Assembly (NCBI RefSeq): GCF_046630445.1
Contig: NC_092338.1
Location: forward strand, 7,644,501-7,708,500
Reading direction: 5' to 3'
Length of the DNA stretch: 64,000 bases
Origin: Rutidosis leptorrhynchoides
Lineage: Eukaryota > Streptophyta > Magnoliopsida > Asterales > Asteraceae
Shown one piece after another: positions 12,134-22,856 of the stretch (positions are counted from its first letter, which is position 1; each line of letters starts with the position of its first letter). The notes beneath the pieces are model-generated. The model saw only the letters and a list, made by a program, of their open reading frames with translations, did not search any database and was not told the origin of the DNA. The position numbers were made by a program, and so were the translations under genes.

Positions 12134-12367
12134 CAAATATAGTTTAAAAAAAATATAGCGTTAAACTTGGCTAGCTCCCTGCGGAACGAACCGGACTTAC
12201 TAAAAACTACACTACTGTACGATTAGGTACACTGTCTATAGTGTTGTAGCAAGGTTTAGGTATATCCACTTTATAAATAAATAAATAACTTGTGTAAAAT
12301 TGTATCGTATTTAATAGTATTTCGTAGTAAAAATATAACTATTTCGTATACACCTCACATAACATCA
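10383..12367 (+). repeat. Athila/Tat-like solo LTR
   Basis: A 1,985-base LTR starting TGATAATGC and ending ACATCA, flanked by a perfect 5-base target duplication ACAAG (10378-10382 and 12368-12372). No primer site or internal sequence follows, so it is a solo LTR left by LTR-LTR recombination. It is homologous to 1944-3777 in inverted orientation. It contains an (AT)n tract and diverged GC-rich modules. Confidence 0.93.
12084..12128. repeat. (AT)n microsatellite
   Basis: An uninterrupted AT dinucleotide run of about 45 bases inside the solo LTR. Confidence 0.95.
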
Positions 12368-12524
12368 ACAAGTTGTATGGAACGGCTGCCTATTCTAAAA
12401 TAAGAAACGATTTCCTAAATATGGAAATAAAGTTGTATGATTCTGGACCGTTGTATGCTAGCTGTAATGAGGGAAATGATGATAATTTTCTGATCTCAAA
12501 AAATATTTTTCATTATTTTCAACA

Positions 12525-12823
12525 GTATCTTTACCCTTTCTCCAATTAATGTGAAGTAACACTACATTTATTTGATATTATTGCATAATTGCATAATATT
12601 TACTGCTTTCAAGTGCCAATTCAACATGTAATATTTTATATGATTTCATAAAATTTGTCAATTTGAGGATATGTTTATTATCAACCAAGTATAAAAGTTC
12701 ATAATACGGCATAAAGTGTTATATCTTTCCAATTTTTTACAGTGTACCACATGCACTAATATGTCACAATTTATTTATTCATTTAATATTGCATATCGAG
12801 TAGAAACTTTTAAAACTAGCTAA
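12525..12823. other. Unassigned A/T-rich spacer
   Basis: About 300 bases between two Copia remnants. No frame, repeat or TIR was recognised. Confidence 0.6.
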
Positions 12824-12974
12824 TGTTAACAGTTGTGTTAGCCCACATTATTAGTTCTTTTGTATTAGTCCATTGATGTATTGGGTCTAGCCCATTAGGG
12901 TATTTGTTTACTGCATATTTATTGTATATGTAAGCTCTATTCAAGGAATAACAGACATGATTCGGTATTCAACA
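12824..12974 (+). repeat. Short Copia LTR
   Basis: Sequence from TGTTAACAG to TTCAACA, 151 bases, immediately followed by TGGTATCGTGCC, a degraded tRNA-Met primer site. Size and ends fit Ale-type Copia LTRs. Confidence 0.7.
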
Positions 12975-14547
12975 TGGTATCGTGCCTACTCTAAAAACCC
13001 TAACTTTAAACATCACGGCTGTAAAGTCCAATTATATCCGACATTCTGTATTTTAGAGGATATCCGGACTCGACTAGTCATTGGGCGTGGCACTAAGCGG
13101 GGGGTCTTTATTATGTGGACGAAATCACCCAAAAAGGTACCGTGATGCTTGCACACGAAACACCTAATAGGGAAGCTTGATTATGGCATAGAAGGTTGGG
13201 TCACCCATCAACAAGTTATTTGCATCTTCTATTTCCAAAGTTATTTACTCCAAATTTCGTATTAACTTGCGAAACATGTATATTAGCAAAAAGTCATAAA
13301 AGTTATTCTAAACCCAACCATACAAGAAAAAATGTTCTTTTCTCACTGATTCACTCAGATGTACGTGAGGATCCGCTTCAATTAATAGAGAGAAAAACTT
13401 TCAATACTTTTTGCTCTTTATTGATGAGAATGACTTGGACCTATTTCTTGACAAACAAATCTGAAGTTTTTGAAAAAATTTCATTATTTTACAAAATGAT
13501 TTAAACTAAGTTTAAAAAAATATTCAAATTTTACAATCTGTTAATGGGAGAGAATTTGTTAACTCGTCCACGAAACAATTTATCAAGAAAAATGGATAAT
13601 GCATCAAACATCATGTGCCCATACCCAGAGGCGAAGCTAGGATTTCAGTTTAGGGGAGGCTTACTGAAGAACAAAATAATATTGTATAATAAAAAATTGA
13701 CATGAAAGCGAAGTTTATATTTAGTAAAACAAAAATGAATTACGATAAGTGTTTTAAATAAAAAATGAATTAAACAACACAAAACTTTTACCAAAATTAT
13801 CACGAAATAGCTAAAAAATTTGCATAGGTTGATTCGTTTTCTCTTCAAGAGCTATGCCAATAATTAAATAGTTTAAACATTCACATATGTTCAATATTTA
13901 CCGAATATATGATTATACAATAAAAACCAAGTTATTTAGAAGACGAATGCTTTGTTAAACATTACAACAATAAATCAAATATAAATATAATTGATGTAGT
14001 TGACGGAATGATAGTTAACTGACTACTCGGTCTATATAGATATTATATTTTTGAGAATCATCATGTTGTAATAGATAGATGGATTATATGCATTAGATAG
14101 ATATTGAAGTGAAAAGAACAAGAATAAATATATACTCCGTAGAATTTTATCATGAAACATAATAATAAATATATATGTAATGTAGGATATTGGGTTGTTG
14201 GGGGTGGCTTCACACCCCTAAACCACCCCCTAACTCCGCTATTGCCCATACCCCTGAACAAAATGGGGTAACTGAGCGAAAAAAATTGTATTCTTTTAGA
14301 AATGACCCGGGCTCTTCTAATAAAATCAAATGCCCCAAGGAGTTTTTGTCCGGAAGCACTTGCCACATCAACTTATCTTATAAACCGACCTCTGACCCAA
14401 GTTCTTGATCATCCAAACCCACTTCAAACACTTTCAATATTTCATGAACTCTCATCTAATCTTATTTTCAGATCAAGAATTTTTGATTATACTGTCTTCG
14501 TTTACATACCTAATCAAGAACCAACTAAATGCTTGCATAATAAATAA
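12975..14547 (+). pseudogene. Copia pol remnant: protease end and integrase
   Basis: After the primer site almost all of gag is deleted. The frame resumes at CKVQLYPTFCILEDI (GAG-pre-integrase lead-in), shifts frame, then shows the integrase zinc region (WHRRLGHPSTSYL, CETCILAKSH) and core pieces (SLIHSDV, GREFVN). It is split by a hAT MITE exactly at the HTPEQNGVTERK motif, which resumes at 14253. It continues with MTRALLIKSNAPRSFCPEA and STYLINRPLT, then ends near 14547. Several stops and frameshifts are present. RT and RNase H are absent, so it is dead. Confidence 0.85.
13626..14244. mobile_element. hAT MITE in Copia integrase
   Basis: A 619-base element with hAT-type ends: left CAGAGGCGAAGCTAGG and right end complementing to CAATAGCGGAGTTAGG. 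A perfect 8-base target duplication CCCATACC flanks it (13618-13625 and 14245-14252). It has no transposase frame, so it is non-autonomous. Confidence 0.93.
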
Positions 14548-16203
14548 AGAAGAAAAAGTCTTCATTGCATGAAATGACATTAGAAAATAAAGTAAGAAAT
14601 AGTCTTCCATGGTCGACACTTTTTTTAAGATCTAAAGCATAAGAACATGGCTTTAAATGCTCATACCTATCCGTTTCTCATCATCTCATCCAACCCACTT
14701 ATATCACTCTTATTTCCATTCCGTTTGATGAGACACATTTTTTTTTTCTAATTTTATTTTACAAAATTAACGCGAACACATGTAGAAACAAAAAACGTTT
14801 TCAAAAAGAAAACGATCTCAATCGAGGAAACAAACAATAGCATAGAGCCTTGAATATAGAAAGCTTAAAGAACTATCTATGACCGAACACCTAACTAACC
14901 AAAAACGGGAAAAAAAACCGCGATAAAACTATCAAACACCTAAACATAACCAAACTAAACGAATCAAAGAAATACATCTAATTAAGAACCACAAAAACAA
15001 ACATTGGAAACGCGCTAAGGAACCACTTTCTTCATCGTGTATTCTTTTCCCGTTCAAATTGACGATCGTATATGTCAATATATTTCGGTTGGAGCAATAA
15101 CACCAATATCTTCTATATCTTGAAAGAATCCTTTTATGACCGTTTGCATTCCGGTTTTAAACCCACCAACAAAGAGCTCTCCCCGGTCTTCCCATCTTGA
15201 TCATCTATGAACATCCTTTGACCGCATCACCAAAATCGATATCATTAACATTATCATGTAGAATAAAAGAACACAAGACAATCTCATTGTTCTTCTTCTT
15301 TCTAATAGTAGATATAGCCAAAACCTCTTATAGGGGTTTCTTCAACCGTCCAAAACTTATCTTCTTGAAGTATAAGTACAATATTAAGAGGAAGTTTAAC
15401 TTTTATATTCAGGGAACAAAGAGTCAAAAACCTATTGTTCCAAAATGTCGAATAATTATATATTTATAACATTGATTTATGATTGTTACTCATTGTTAAT
15501 TAACTAGAGTCGAATTCATGAGGAACTTTAACATTTATATTCAGGGGAAATTATAAAAACAAATGATATTGGGGGGCGATCACGTATAAATTATGAAAAA
15601 ACTAAAAAATAACTGTAAATTATGCGAAGAACAATTAACGATCAAGTGTGAGTATTTAAGCCAGGAACCCGTTCCTACCATACAAACGGTCCACCTCTAA
15701 GTAGTATAAAGATAAAGATATGAACTCAGTTTTTAGCGGGGCAGACACCCCTTTTTGCCTTAAGAAAGGCCCGCCCTAAATACAATCAAAGAGATATAAC
15801 CTTCATATTAAAATCGAAAGAAAACTAATACGGAGTAACTACCAAACCAAATCGAAGAAACAAAAAGAGATATAGTATAGCCAAAAATCAAAGTCTTAAA
15901 TGAATAAAGAAAGAAATAGAAGCAAGTAGCAAATCGCCTGAAACAAGCTCGTTGGAGAGTAAATCAAGAGAACAAGCATTTAGTAACCTGAAGACAGATT
16001 AATTATCAACATAACCTGAGTAATTACGGAGTATTTTGTATGTTAGCAAGTATATATATATTATACATATAAGTAGTTTTAATATGACTCTAAATTAAAA
16101 TAGCGCGCAGTATAATTTTGTATTTAATATTCTATAAATTGATATAAATTTTGAATTGTTTTGACAAACTTTTTTTCTTAGTATATACTCCGTATATAAA
16201 TCT
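14548..16203. other. Intergenic region with no assignable gene
   Basis: Short frames on both strands have no recognisable domain. A hAT-like end (GGCCCGCCCTA near 15768) and repeated TACTCCGTA-type motifs (near 14132, 15830, 16020, 16186) suggest eroded MITEs. Two similar stretches sharing TTTAA-C-TTTATATTCAGGG-like sequence occur near 15395 and 15525. Confidence 0.5.
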
Positions 16204-16211
16204 TCCGGTAC

Positions 16212-16440
16212 CAGAGGCGGAGACAGGGGGATGCATGTGGATGCTTTGCATTCCCCCAACTTTTCAAATAAGCGAACTATAGTGTGTTAAAAATTGTATA
16301 TTAGTTGCCAATATTCCCCAATAATAAACATAAGCATCCCTTAAATATCTCATAATTACGATGTATATATGAAAATTTTATGTTGATATTTAAGTTTTGT
16401 GAAATGCATCCCCTATACATGAATCCTAGCTTCGCCTCTG
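16212..16440. mobile_element. hAT MITE upstream of the GRP gene
   Basis: A 229-base element. The TIRs CAGAGGCGGAG and CAGAGGCGAAG (one mismatch) are flanked by a perfect 8-base target duplication TCCGGTAC (16204-16211 and 16441-16448). It has no coding capacity and lies about 350 bases upstream of the glycine-rich gene start, within its likely promoter. Confidence 0.95.
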
Positions 16441-16699
16441 TCCGGTACCAATGACGATTACTCCGTATTAAAGTTTTACGAAATTAATAGGTTTTAGAAG
16501 TATAAAAGTATTAACCAATTAGAGTGAATTTTGACAATTGGTTCATCCCCACTGGCTGGCTTACTCCCCAACTGTTATACGCGTTGATTGGAAAGCAATA
16601 AATCTAGTATAGCCCTATTACAGTTCTATACAAGCATTAATGGCTACGTAGTTGAATGCAACAAGTGGATATGCATAAGTCTATGATGTACATACATGG

Positions 16700-16708
16700 T
16701 TATATATA
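16700..16708 (+). promoter_or_regulatory. TATA box of the glycine-rich protein gene
   Basis: TTATATATA lies 78-86 bases upstream of the ATG, giving a predicted start of transcription near 16735 and a 5' UTR of about 50 bases. Confidence 0.7.
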
Positions 16709-16785
16709 GAGGCCATATTTCTTCAATATTGCATACACCATATAAAATAACTTTACGTTGAGTTACAAGTATACATAACACAGTT

Positions 16786-18063
16786 ATGGGGCTATATCAC
16801 AAATGGGTAAGTGTGTTGCTTCTAATAATCAGCATTGTGCTTCACGTGAGTGTAATCACTCAAGGAAATGAAGAAATTGAAAGATGGGGTCGTGATGAAT
16901 GTCGATTTCGTCAAAGAGGGTGTGGTCGTTTTGGTAGTCGAGGTGGAGGGTTTGGTCGCGGTGGTGGGCTAGGTGGAGGTAGTGGTGGAGGATTAGGTGG
17001 CGGTGGTGGTCCAGGTGGAGGTGGTGGTCCAGGTGGAGGTGGTGGTGGAGGATTCGGTGGCGGTGGTGGTGGAGGTGCTGGCGGCGGCGGCGGATTGGGG
17101 GGAGGGTCGGGAAGTGGTGGTGGGTTTGGAGCAGGTGGTGAAGTAGGTGGTGCTGCCGGAGGCGGTGGTATTGGAGGTGGTGGTGGCGGAGGAAGTGGTG
17201 GAGGTGGTGGTTTAGGTGGAGGTTCAGGAAAAGGTGGAGGATTTGGAGCTGGTGGTGGTGCCGGAGGTGGTGGTGGCGGCGGAAGTGGTGGAGGTGGTGG
17301 TTTAGGTGGAGGTTCAGGAAAAGGAGGAGGAATTGGAGGTGGTGGTGGAGTAGGTGGTGGAGCCGGAGGTGGTGGCATTGGAGGTGGGGGTGGCGGAGGA
17401 AGTGGTGGAGGTGGTGGTCTAGGTGGAGGTTCAGGAAAAGGTGGGGGATTCGGAGCTGGTGGTGGAGTAGGTGGTGGTGCTGGAGGTGGGGGCATTGGAG
17501 GCGGTGGCGGTGGAGGAAGTGGCGGAGATGGTGGTTTAGGGGGAGGGTCAGGCAGTGGTAGCGGCTTTGGAGCTGGTGGAGGAGTTGGTGGCGGTGGAGA
17601 TGGAGGTGTTGGAGTTGGCAGTGGAGGCGGTGGAGGTAGTGGTGGAGGTGGAGGTTTAGGAGGAGGGTCGGGAAGTGGTGGTGGATTCGGAGCTGGAGGA
17701 GGTGCTGGCGGTGCAGGAGGTGTAGGTATTGGTGGTGGAGGAGGTGGAGGTAGCGGTGGAGGTGGTGGTTTAGGTGGAGGTTCGGGTCAAGGTGTAGGAT
17801 TTGGTGCTGGCGGTGGTGTAGGTGGTGGTGGTGGTGGTGTGGGAGGTGGAGCTGGTGGAGGAGGTGGTGGCGGTCTAGGCGGCGGTTCTGGGCTTGGTGG
17901 TGGTGGAGGTGCGGGAGGTGGTGATGGACTTGGTGGAGGTCATAGTGGTGGTCTTGGTGGTCTTAATGGAGGAGTAGGCGTTGGTGTTGGAGTGGGCGTA
18001 GGAGTTGGGGGAGGTGGTGGTGGTATCGGATCAGGTAGTGGATTAGGAGGTGGTGGTAACTAA
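16786..18063 (+). CDS. Secreted glycine-rich cell-wall-type protein
   Basis: A 425-residue protein starting MGLYHKWVSVLLLIISIVLH. Residues 1 to about 27 form a signal peptide (charged start, hydrophobic core, ending near VITQG), so it is predicted to be secreted to the cell wall. A short charged linker with two Cys (RDECRFRQRGCGRFG) follows. The remainder is more than half Gly, built from about seven imperfect repeats of 30-40 residues carrying LGGGSGxGGGFGAGGGVGGG, with Lys, Ser or Gln at the variable position, and a short GV-repeat near the C-terminus. This matches class I glycine-rich structural proteins. No RNA-recognition or oleosin domain is present. It is intronless, has a TATA box, and is the only intact host-like gene seen. 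Repeat expansion makes the exact length likely polymorphic. Confidence 0.88.
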   Translation: MGLYHKWVSVLLLIISIVLHVSVITQGNEEIERWGRDECRFRQRGCGRFGSRGGGFGRGGGLGGGSGGGLGGGGGPGGGGGPGGGGGGGFGGGGGGGAGGGGGLGGGSGSGGGFGAGGEVGGAAGGGGIGGGGGGGSGGGGGLGGGSGKGGGFGAGGGAGGGGGGGSGGGGGLGGGSGKGGGIGGGGGVGGGAGGGGIGGGGGGGSGGGGGLGGGSGKGGGFGAGGGVGGGAGGGGIGGGGGGGSGGDGGLGGGSGSGSGFGAGGGVGGGGDGGVGVGSGGGGGSGGGGGLGGGSGSGGGFGAGGGAGGAGGVGIGGGGGGGSGGGGGLGGGSGQGVGFGAGGGVGGGGGGVGGGAGGGGGGGLGGGSGLGGGGGAGGGDGLGGGHSGGLGGLNGGVGVGVGVGVGVGGGGGGIGSGSGLGGGGN

Positions 18064-18307
18064 ATGTATTTTAAACTTTAACTATGATTTAAACACGGTT
18101 CAAAGTACATTACGACACAATAATTTCTTTTATAGTTATTCGCATGTGTGCATCGTTTGATCAATATTGTAACGTATATACACGAATCAATGAATATCTA
18201 TATCTATATGGCTATATACAAGTCACGTTTTGTTGCCAATACATGAATATATAACTTATAAGAAGTCGTTGTAGTTTATTTTTTTTCCTAGTTTACTGAT
18301 CACATTT
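18064..18307 (+). other. 3' flank of the glycine-rich gene
   Basis: Probable 3' UTR. AATGAA-like polyadenylation signals occur near 18189 (CAATGAATATC), with T-rich sequence downstream. The polyadenylation site itself cannot be fixed. Confidence 0.4.
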
Positions 18308-18315
18308 GATCTGAT

Positions 18316-18509
18316 CACTGGCGGAACTTGAACCAAATTTCAGAAAGAACGAGTCTAAAAATTTAATAAATTTTTCATTGTCACCAACGACAAACACTAA
18401 AAAAAAAATCCTTATTTTTTAGTAATTTTTTTTTAGTGTACAAAATTTTTTCCCATTAAATCCAGAGGGTACGAGCGCTCCCTTTGGAATACCTTATGTT
18501 CCGTCCCTG
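18316..18509. mobile_element. Probable hAT MITE
   Basis: The ends CACTGGCGGAAC and (complemented right end) CAGGGACGGAAC match at 9 of 12. Flanks GATCTGAT (18308-18315) and GATCAGGT (18510-18517) match at 6 of 8, as an eroded 8-base target duplication. It is 194 bases, noncoding. Confidence 0.65.
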
Positions 18510-18517
18510 GATCAGGT

Positions 18518-19305
18518 AGCTTGGTTCAAAGTGATTTTGATGAATTTAATTTTTGATTCCTTTTCTTTTTAGCCTCCACAATAAATTGTTATTTAACTAT
18601 GGATAATTTTATACTTTTCAACTCAATGGATATCAACTCGATTCACTTGATTCATAATAGATAAACGGATATAAATTATGGATATAGATATGGATGAAAA
18701 GTTCTATCAATAAATATATTAATTTACACTCGAAATACGTATATAAAAACTATCAAATGAGACTGTTTTTTGAGACGGAGGGAGTAGTAAATTTAACAAA
18801 TTGGTTAAATTTTCGACTTATATTACACGTTCATGGGGACAAATTTTAAATATGTTACATTATATATATTTTTTGTTATATTACGTTTTTGTGTTTATCA
18901 GATATTATATTATATATTCAACAACTTATGGATAAATTTTGATTATTTCTCATTGTATATATTTTTGTTATATTACATTTTTGAATTTTTATTATATATT
19001 AGAAGATATTATAAAATATATGAATATTCAATAGATATAAATTAACCTATTTAATCTAGTGAATATGAATAATGTATTTGAAACTGTCATTCATTTTTGT
19101 TCATTACTAAACTTGCTAGATTAATCTAGAGGCGTAAATGTATAATTGTAAGTTTATTATACAAAAATGTATATAGATTAAAAATTAATGTGAGAATTAC
19201 TTTCCATACATTTGTAGTTGACTTCATAGAAAGATTTTCTCATCAACCCAAAAATATTAATGATTTATCATAAATTTAAATTGTAATTTTTTTGAAACTT
19301 TTATA
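18518..19305. other. A/T-rich intergenic region
   Basis: No supported gene. GAGACGGAGGGAGTA at 18773-18787 is a Stowaway-type terminus whose partner was not found. Confidence 0.5.
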
Positions 19306-19561
19306 CTCCCTTGTTCCCATAATAATTGTCATGTTGGACTTTTCAAAGTTAATTTATTAAATTTTGAATTTAAATATTTGTTGGTGTATGCTATAGAATA
19401 TTTGATGAAAATATATATGAATATATTCATTTTCGTATGTGTTTTTAATTGGTATAACTTTCATTCGATATTATATAACACAAAGTTAAACTTTTAAAGT
19501 CAAAGTTGAAGAAAAAATATCAAAATGTCAAAACACGACAATTATTATGGGACGGAGAGAG
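19306..19561. mobile_element. Stowaway (Tc1/mariner) MITE
   Basis: A 256-base element with long TIRs: left CTCCCTTGTTCCCATAATAA, right ending TTATTATGGGACGGAGAGAG. Both sides carry the TA target dinucleotide. No coding sequence. Typical Stowaway ends. Confidence 0.9.
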
Positions 19562-19650
19562 TAATAGAAAATGGCACACCTAATCACTTATCCCAATCTA
19601 CAACCAATTACGGACTAGTATAAAAGATTAAAAGGGAATATGGTCACTTA

Positions 19651-19666
19651 GAGCACACGGTGCCCA
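19651..19666 (+). repeat. Candidate 5' end of the Harbinger element
   Basis: TTA followed by GAGCACACGGTGCCC, 318 bases upstream of the transposase ATG. PIF/Harbinger elements duplicate TTA/TAA and often begin with a G/C-rich inverted repeat. The partner end is not in the window, so this is tentative. Confidence 0.4.
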
Positions 19667-19806
19667 TAAAAAAAATTTCGTCGTCGTTCAATATCGACGC
19701 CGAGATCGACGATCGCCCGACACCGGCACGGCGTCGATATCGCCGTCGATTTCCGAGATCTCAAATTCGACGGTGGGTTAAACGTTTGAAATGTTCGAAT
19801 TTTTTA

Positions 19807-19833
19807 AAAAACTAGCCGTTTAACGGCTAGTTT
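19807..19833. repeat. Palindrome upstream of transposase
   Basis: ACTAGCCGTT and AACGGCTAGT face each other with almost no spacer. It lies in the presumed promoter, about 30 bases before the TATA box. Confidence 0.8.
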
Positions 19834-19861
19834 TCATTTTTTTTTATTTTCTTTTTTATTC

Positions 19862-19869
19862 TATAAATA
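19862..19869 (+). promoter_or_regulatory. TATA box of Harbinger transposase gene
   Basis: TATAAATA lies 107 bases upstream of the ATG and is followed by an A/C-rich leader (CACACACACC). Confidence 0.6.
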
Positions 19870-19968
19870 ACACCATATTTCCTCATTTTACACACACACC
19901 CCCATTATTCACCTTTCAACACAATTATCTTTATTTATCAATTTTTTTTATCTTTTTTTTCCCAAAAT

Positions 19969-20291
19969 ATGTCGTCTTCTTCGAGTACTTCCAGCGACTC
20001 GTTCACAAACTATGCACTAAACGTACTTGAAAATTTATCCGGTGAAGAAGAAGTTAACTCACCTCGTTATATACGTCGAAATCATTATGAAGCACACGAT
20101 CGTTTGATGGACAATTATTTTAACGAGGGTTGCAAATATACGGATGATAATTTCAAACGAAGATTTCGAATGCGGCGACGTGTTTTTCTTAGGATTATGA
20201 ATGATATTCTAAGCTACTCAGCAAATCCTTTGCCGCATTATTTTAGATGGTTTCATCGAAGACAAGATACACGTGGTAAGTGGAGTATTAG
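19969..20291 (+). pseudogene. PIF/Harbinger transposase-like gene, 5' part
   Basis: ATG 19969 opens a frame beginning with a Ser-rich stretch (MSSSSSTSSDSFTNY). It continues RRNHYEAHDRLMDNYF and FKRRFRMRRRVFLRIMNDI, typical of HARBI1-like transposases, which carry a DDE nuclease downstream. At WSIS (20287-20291) T1 is inserted. The reading that continues into the T1 LTR (SVTTLDF) is not part of the gene. Joining across T1's ATTAG target duplication, the frame continues at 55148 with PHLKMAA, where family members have a similar ISP-K--A segment. T4 then interrupts it, and the catalytic domain is not visible. Family assignment is from motif recognition. Confidence 0.78.
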
Positions 20292-22856
20292 TGTAACGAC
20301 CCTGGATTTTTCAACGTTTATTTATTAATAATAATTATTATTAACACGTGTGCTTAAACGAATGTATGTCATTACATTTGCATGTTGTCATGATTGCCCG
20401 AACTTGACTTTAATTGCCCGAAACGTCTTTGTGACACCCGAACTTACCCGAATAATATTTTCAAGCATTATTTACATTCATGATTAATTTTATTAATCAT
20501 TTTAATTAACTATGGTGATTAGTTAGTTACTTGGGCTTTAATTGGATTTATTTGTTAAATATTTGAACTTGGGCTTGACAAAGTTAATGGACTCATGATA
20601 TTGGACTTATAAGTCCACCCTACATCTTAATGGACTTAATTAGCCCAACACCCATGCAAGTATCACTTTGAAATTAAGCTAGTTGGTTTAAGACACTTGG
20701 AAGCTAGTTGTAAATATTCCCATGCATGCACCCCTAATTTAAAATTTGAGTCAAAGAGCATGCATAAACTTAGTGGGCATCTCCTCCCCCATTGCTGATG
20801 GGAGAATCACGACCATATGGCCTTGGGGAGTGGGGTTTGGTTTTCAAAATCTTGACCACCTTATTACTAGCATTACTCTTTCATATTACACACACTCTTA
20901 CTTGCTTTCATTCTTCTCTCTTTCTCTCTAAACTTGGTAAGTTGCAAGACTTCTTTTCCTCCTCTTTTCCTCCCTAAAACCGTAGCACAACACCCCTAAA
21001 TCATCATCATCTTTTGCTCTTTGTTGTTGATTAATTCCTTGTTATTGCTAGTTGTTGTTTACTTACTTGTTATCTTAGTTATTTCTTACTAGTATTAAAG
21101 AACCAAACTCTTTAGTTTGATTCTTCATTTATCTTGTTCATACAAGAACATGCAAGAGCTAAACTCTCTAGTTTATGTTCTACATACTTGTCAAAAGATT
21201 GTAAGTTCATGTGTTAAAAATCATACTTGAAGCTCATGTTGTAAACTTTAAAAGTTTACTTTCTAAAGATCAAGACTTAGGCTTGAATCTTTAAAAGTAT
21301 GAAACTCATGAACTTGTTACTTGTTTATTTAGTTTATCACTTCCATTCTTGCACCTTAATTACACTTTACTAGTTGATAATCAAAGTTTTGTAACTTATG
21401 GTTTCACTAAAGTAAAGGTTCAAGTGTTAGTACTTATGATTTAACTTAATGACTTTACTTAGACTTGCACATGGGTTATGATGGTCAAACCATGGTAAAG
21501 ATGATGTAAACACATCAATGAGTTGTACACTTGAAGCTATAGGCATCAAGGATGAGAACCATGATGAACATCAAGCACCAAACTCACCGGAACCCATTAT
21601 TTTCTGCTTTCCTGTTCTCTGCTTACTGTTTTACTGTTTCTGTAAGAGACTAGTAGACCAGGGCTGTTGTAATTATTATTTTCAAATAGATCTTTTCAAG
21701 TAGATAACTTTTCATATAAGACTCGTCTTAATCCGAGTTATGGTTTAGAGTCTATGGCCCTCCGAACGTCACTATGTCCATTTATTTTTCTGTTTTCTGT
21801 TTACAGTTTGTGTTTTGCTGTTTCTGTAACAGACCAATACACCTGGGCTATTGTAACCTTTATTTTCAGTTAGCTCAGTTCGTGTAGATAACTTTTCATT
21901 TAAGACTCGTCTTCATCCGAGTTACGGTTTAGGATTTATGGCCCTCCGATCGTCACTGTGTCCTTTTAACGTTGTGCAGAAATTTCTGACCTACTCGCAC
22001 TTAAACCGTCACCACGATTAGACGAAGACAAGTTTGCTTCTGTAAATTTTACACACTTAAAGGACTCGTATACGGAGCCATGGCCACTGGTATCACCTTA
22101 TTTCAGTAGGTGTAGAGGCCGTGGTGACTGACCGAACTCAGCCTTTGTTGTAAACTACTTTCATGAACGAAACTTACTTTACGCCTTTTGTTTGAGGATG
22201 AATGATGATGACCCATAAGACCTTATTTACATACTTTTAAACCTATTCGGACGATTTACTGACTTAGTACTATTTGACTTAGGTTGAGGACCTTCGGACC
22301 GATTACTTGCACACCTTTTCCGAACCGACTTTGCGACTACATTATCATTGTGAGTTATAGCATCCCTTTTTACTTTAACTATTTGGGACTGAGAATACAT
22401 GCACGTTTTATGTTTTACATACTAGGCACGAGTACTTAAAACTTATATATGTGTGGGTTATGCAACGGCACAAACATTCCCTTTAGCTCGGTAACGTTTA
22501 ATCATTGATTTTTGAACCGTGAACGCGAATCTTAGATATGGATCCATAGGGTTTGACATCCCCACTCGGGCTAATCGCGCTAGCATTTAATGAGTGATTA
22601 ATACTTCGTAATCATACGCACTTGCCAAGTGTACTTTCAGGGGGTATAAACGTTAAGTTAGTTACCAAGTGCCCACAGTTAAGCATATACTTTATCATAT
22701 CGTTTTGAAACGCTCTTTGTAGCACTGAAATCTCGTGGCCTACCTTATATTACTGTTAGACTTAAACTATAGCTCACCAACCGTTGTGTTGACATTTTAA
22801 GCATGTTTTTCTCAGGTGCCTAAGGTTTGCTTCCGCTGTGTTACTAGACTTGCTGT
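20292..22856 (+). repeat. T1 5' LTR, truncated by T2
   Basis: Near-identical to 52292-54856 with scattered substitutions and one single-base indel near 22051. The last ~287 bases present in the 3' LTR are absent. A splice-donor-like CTCAG/GTGCC lies at 22811-22820. Confidence 0.93.
21596..21968 (+). repeat. ~186-base tandem duplication in T1 LTR
   Basis: Two diverged units share TTTCTG-rich starts, AGATAACTTTTCAT, AAGACTCGTCTT, ATCCGAGTTA and TGGCCCTCCGA. The same pair occurs in the 3' LTR (53596-53969). T4's related LTR shows only one unit. Confidence 0.75.

Larger units (their letters stand above)
10264..12524 (-). mobile_element. Copia LTR split by a solo LTR
   Basis: The LTR begins on the minus strand with TGTTGAAAATAATG at about 12524 and ends CGAAAACA at 10264. 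Removing the Athila-like solo LTR and one target copy leaves about 270 bases. The right end is inferred from the TG/CA rule only. Confidence 0.65.

Noticed and set aside
13196..13504. A separate host gene containing a CxxC zinc motif
   Set aside because: WHRRLGHPS and CETCILAKSH are standard Copia integrase zinc-region motifs.
14061..14366. Minus-strand frame across the hAT MITE and Copia integrase
   Set aside because: It spans two unrelated sequences joined by the insertion, so it cannot be an old gene.
15197..15469. Plus-strand 90-codon frame in the intergenic region
   Set aside because: No domain, no promoter and low-complexity composition; the opposite strand is no better.
16911..17495. 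Long proline-rich frame on the minus strand inside the glycine-rich gene
   Set aside because: It is the complement of GGN codons (glycine read backwards gives proline). It has no signal peptide or promoter of its own, while the plus strand has both.
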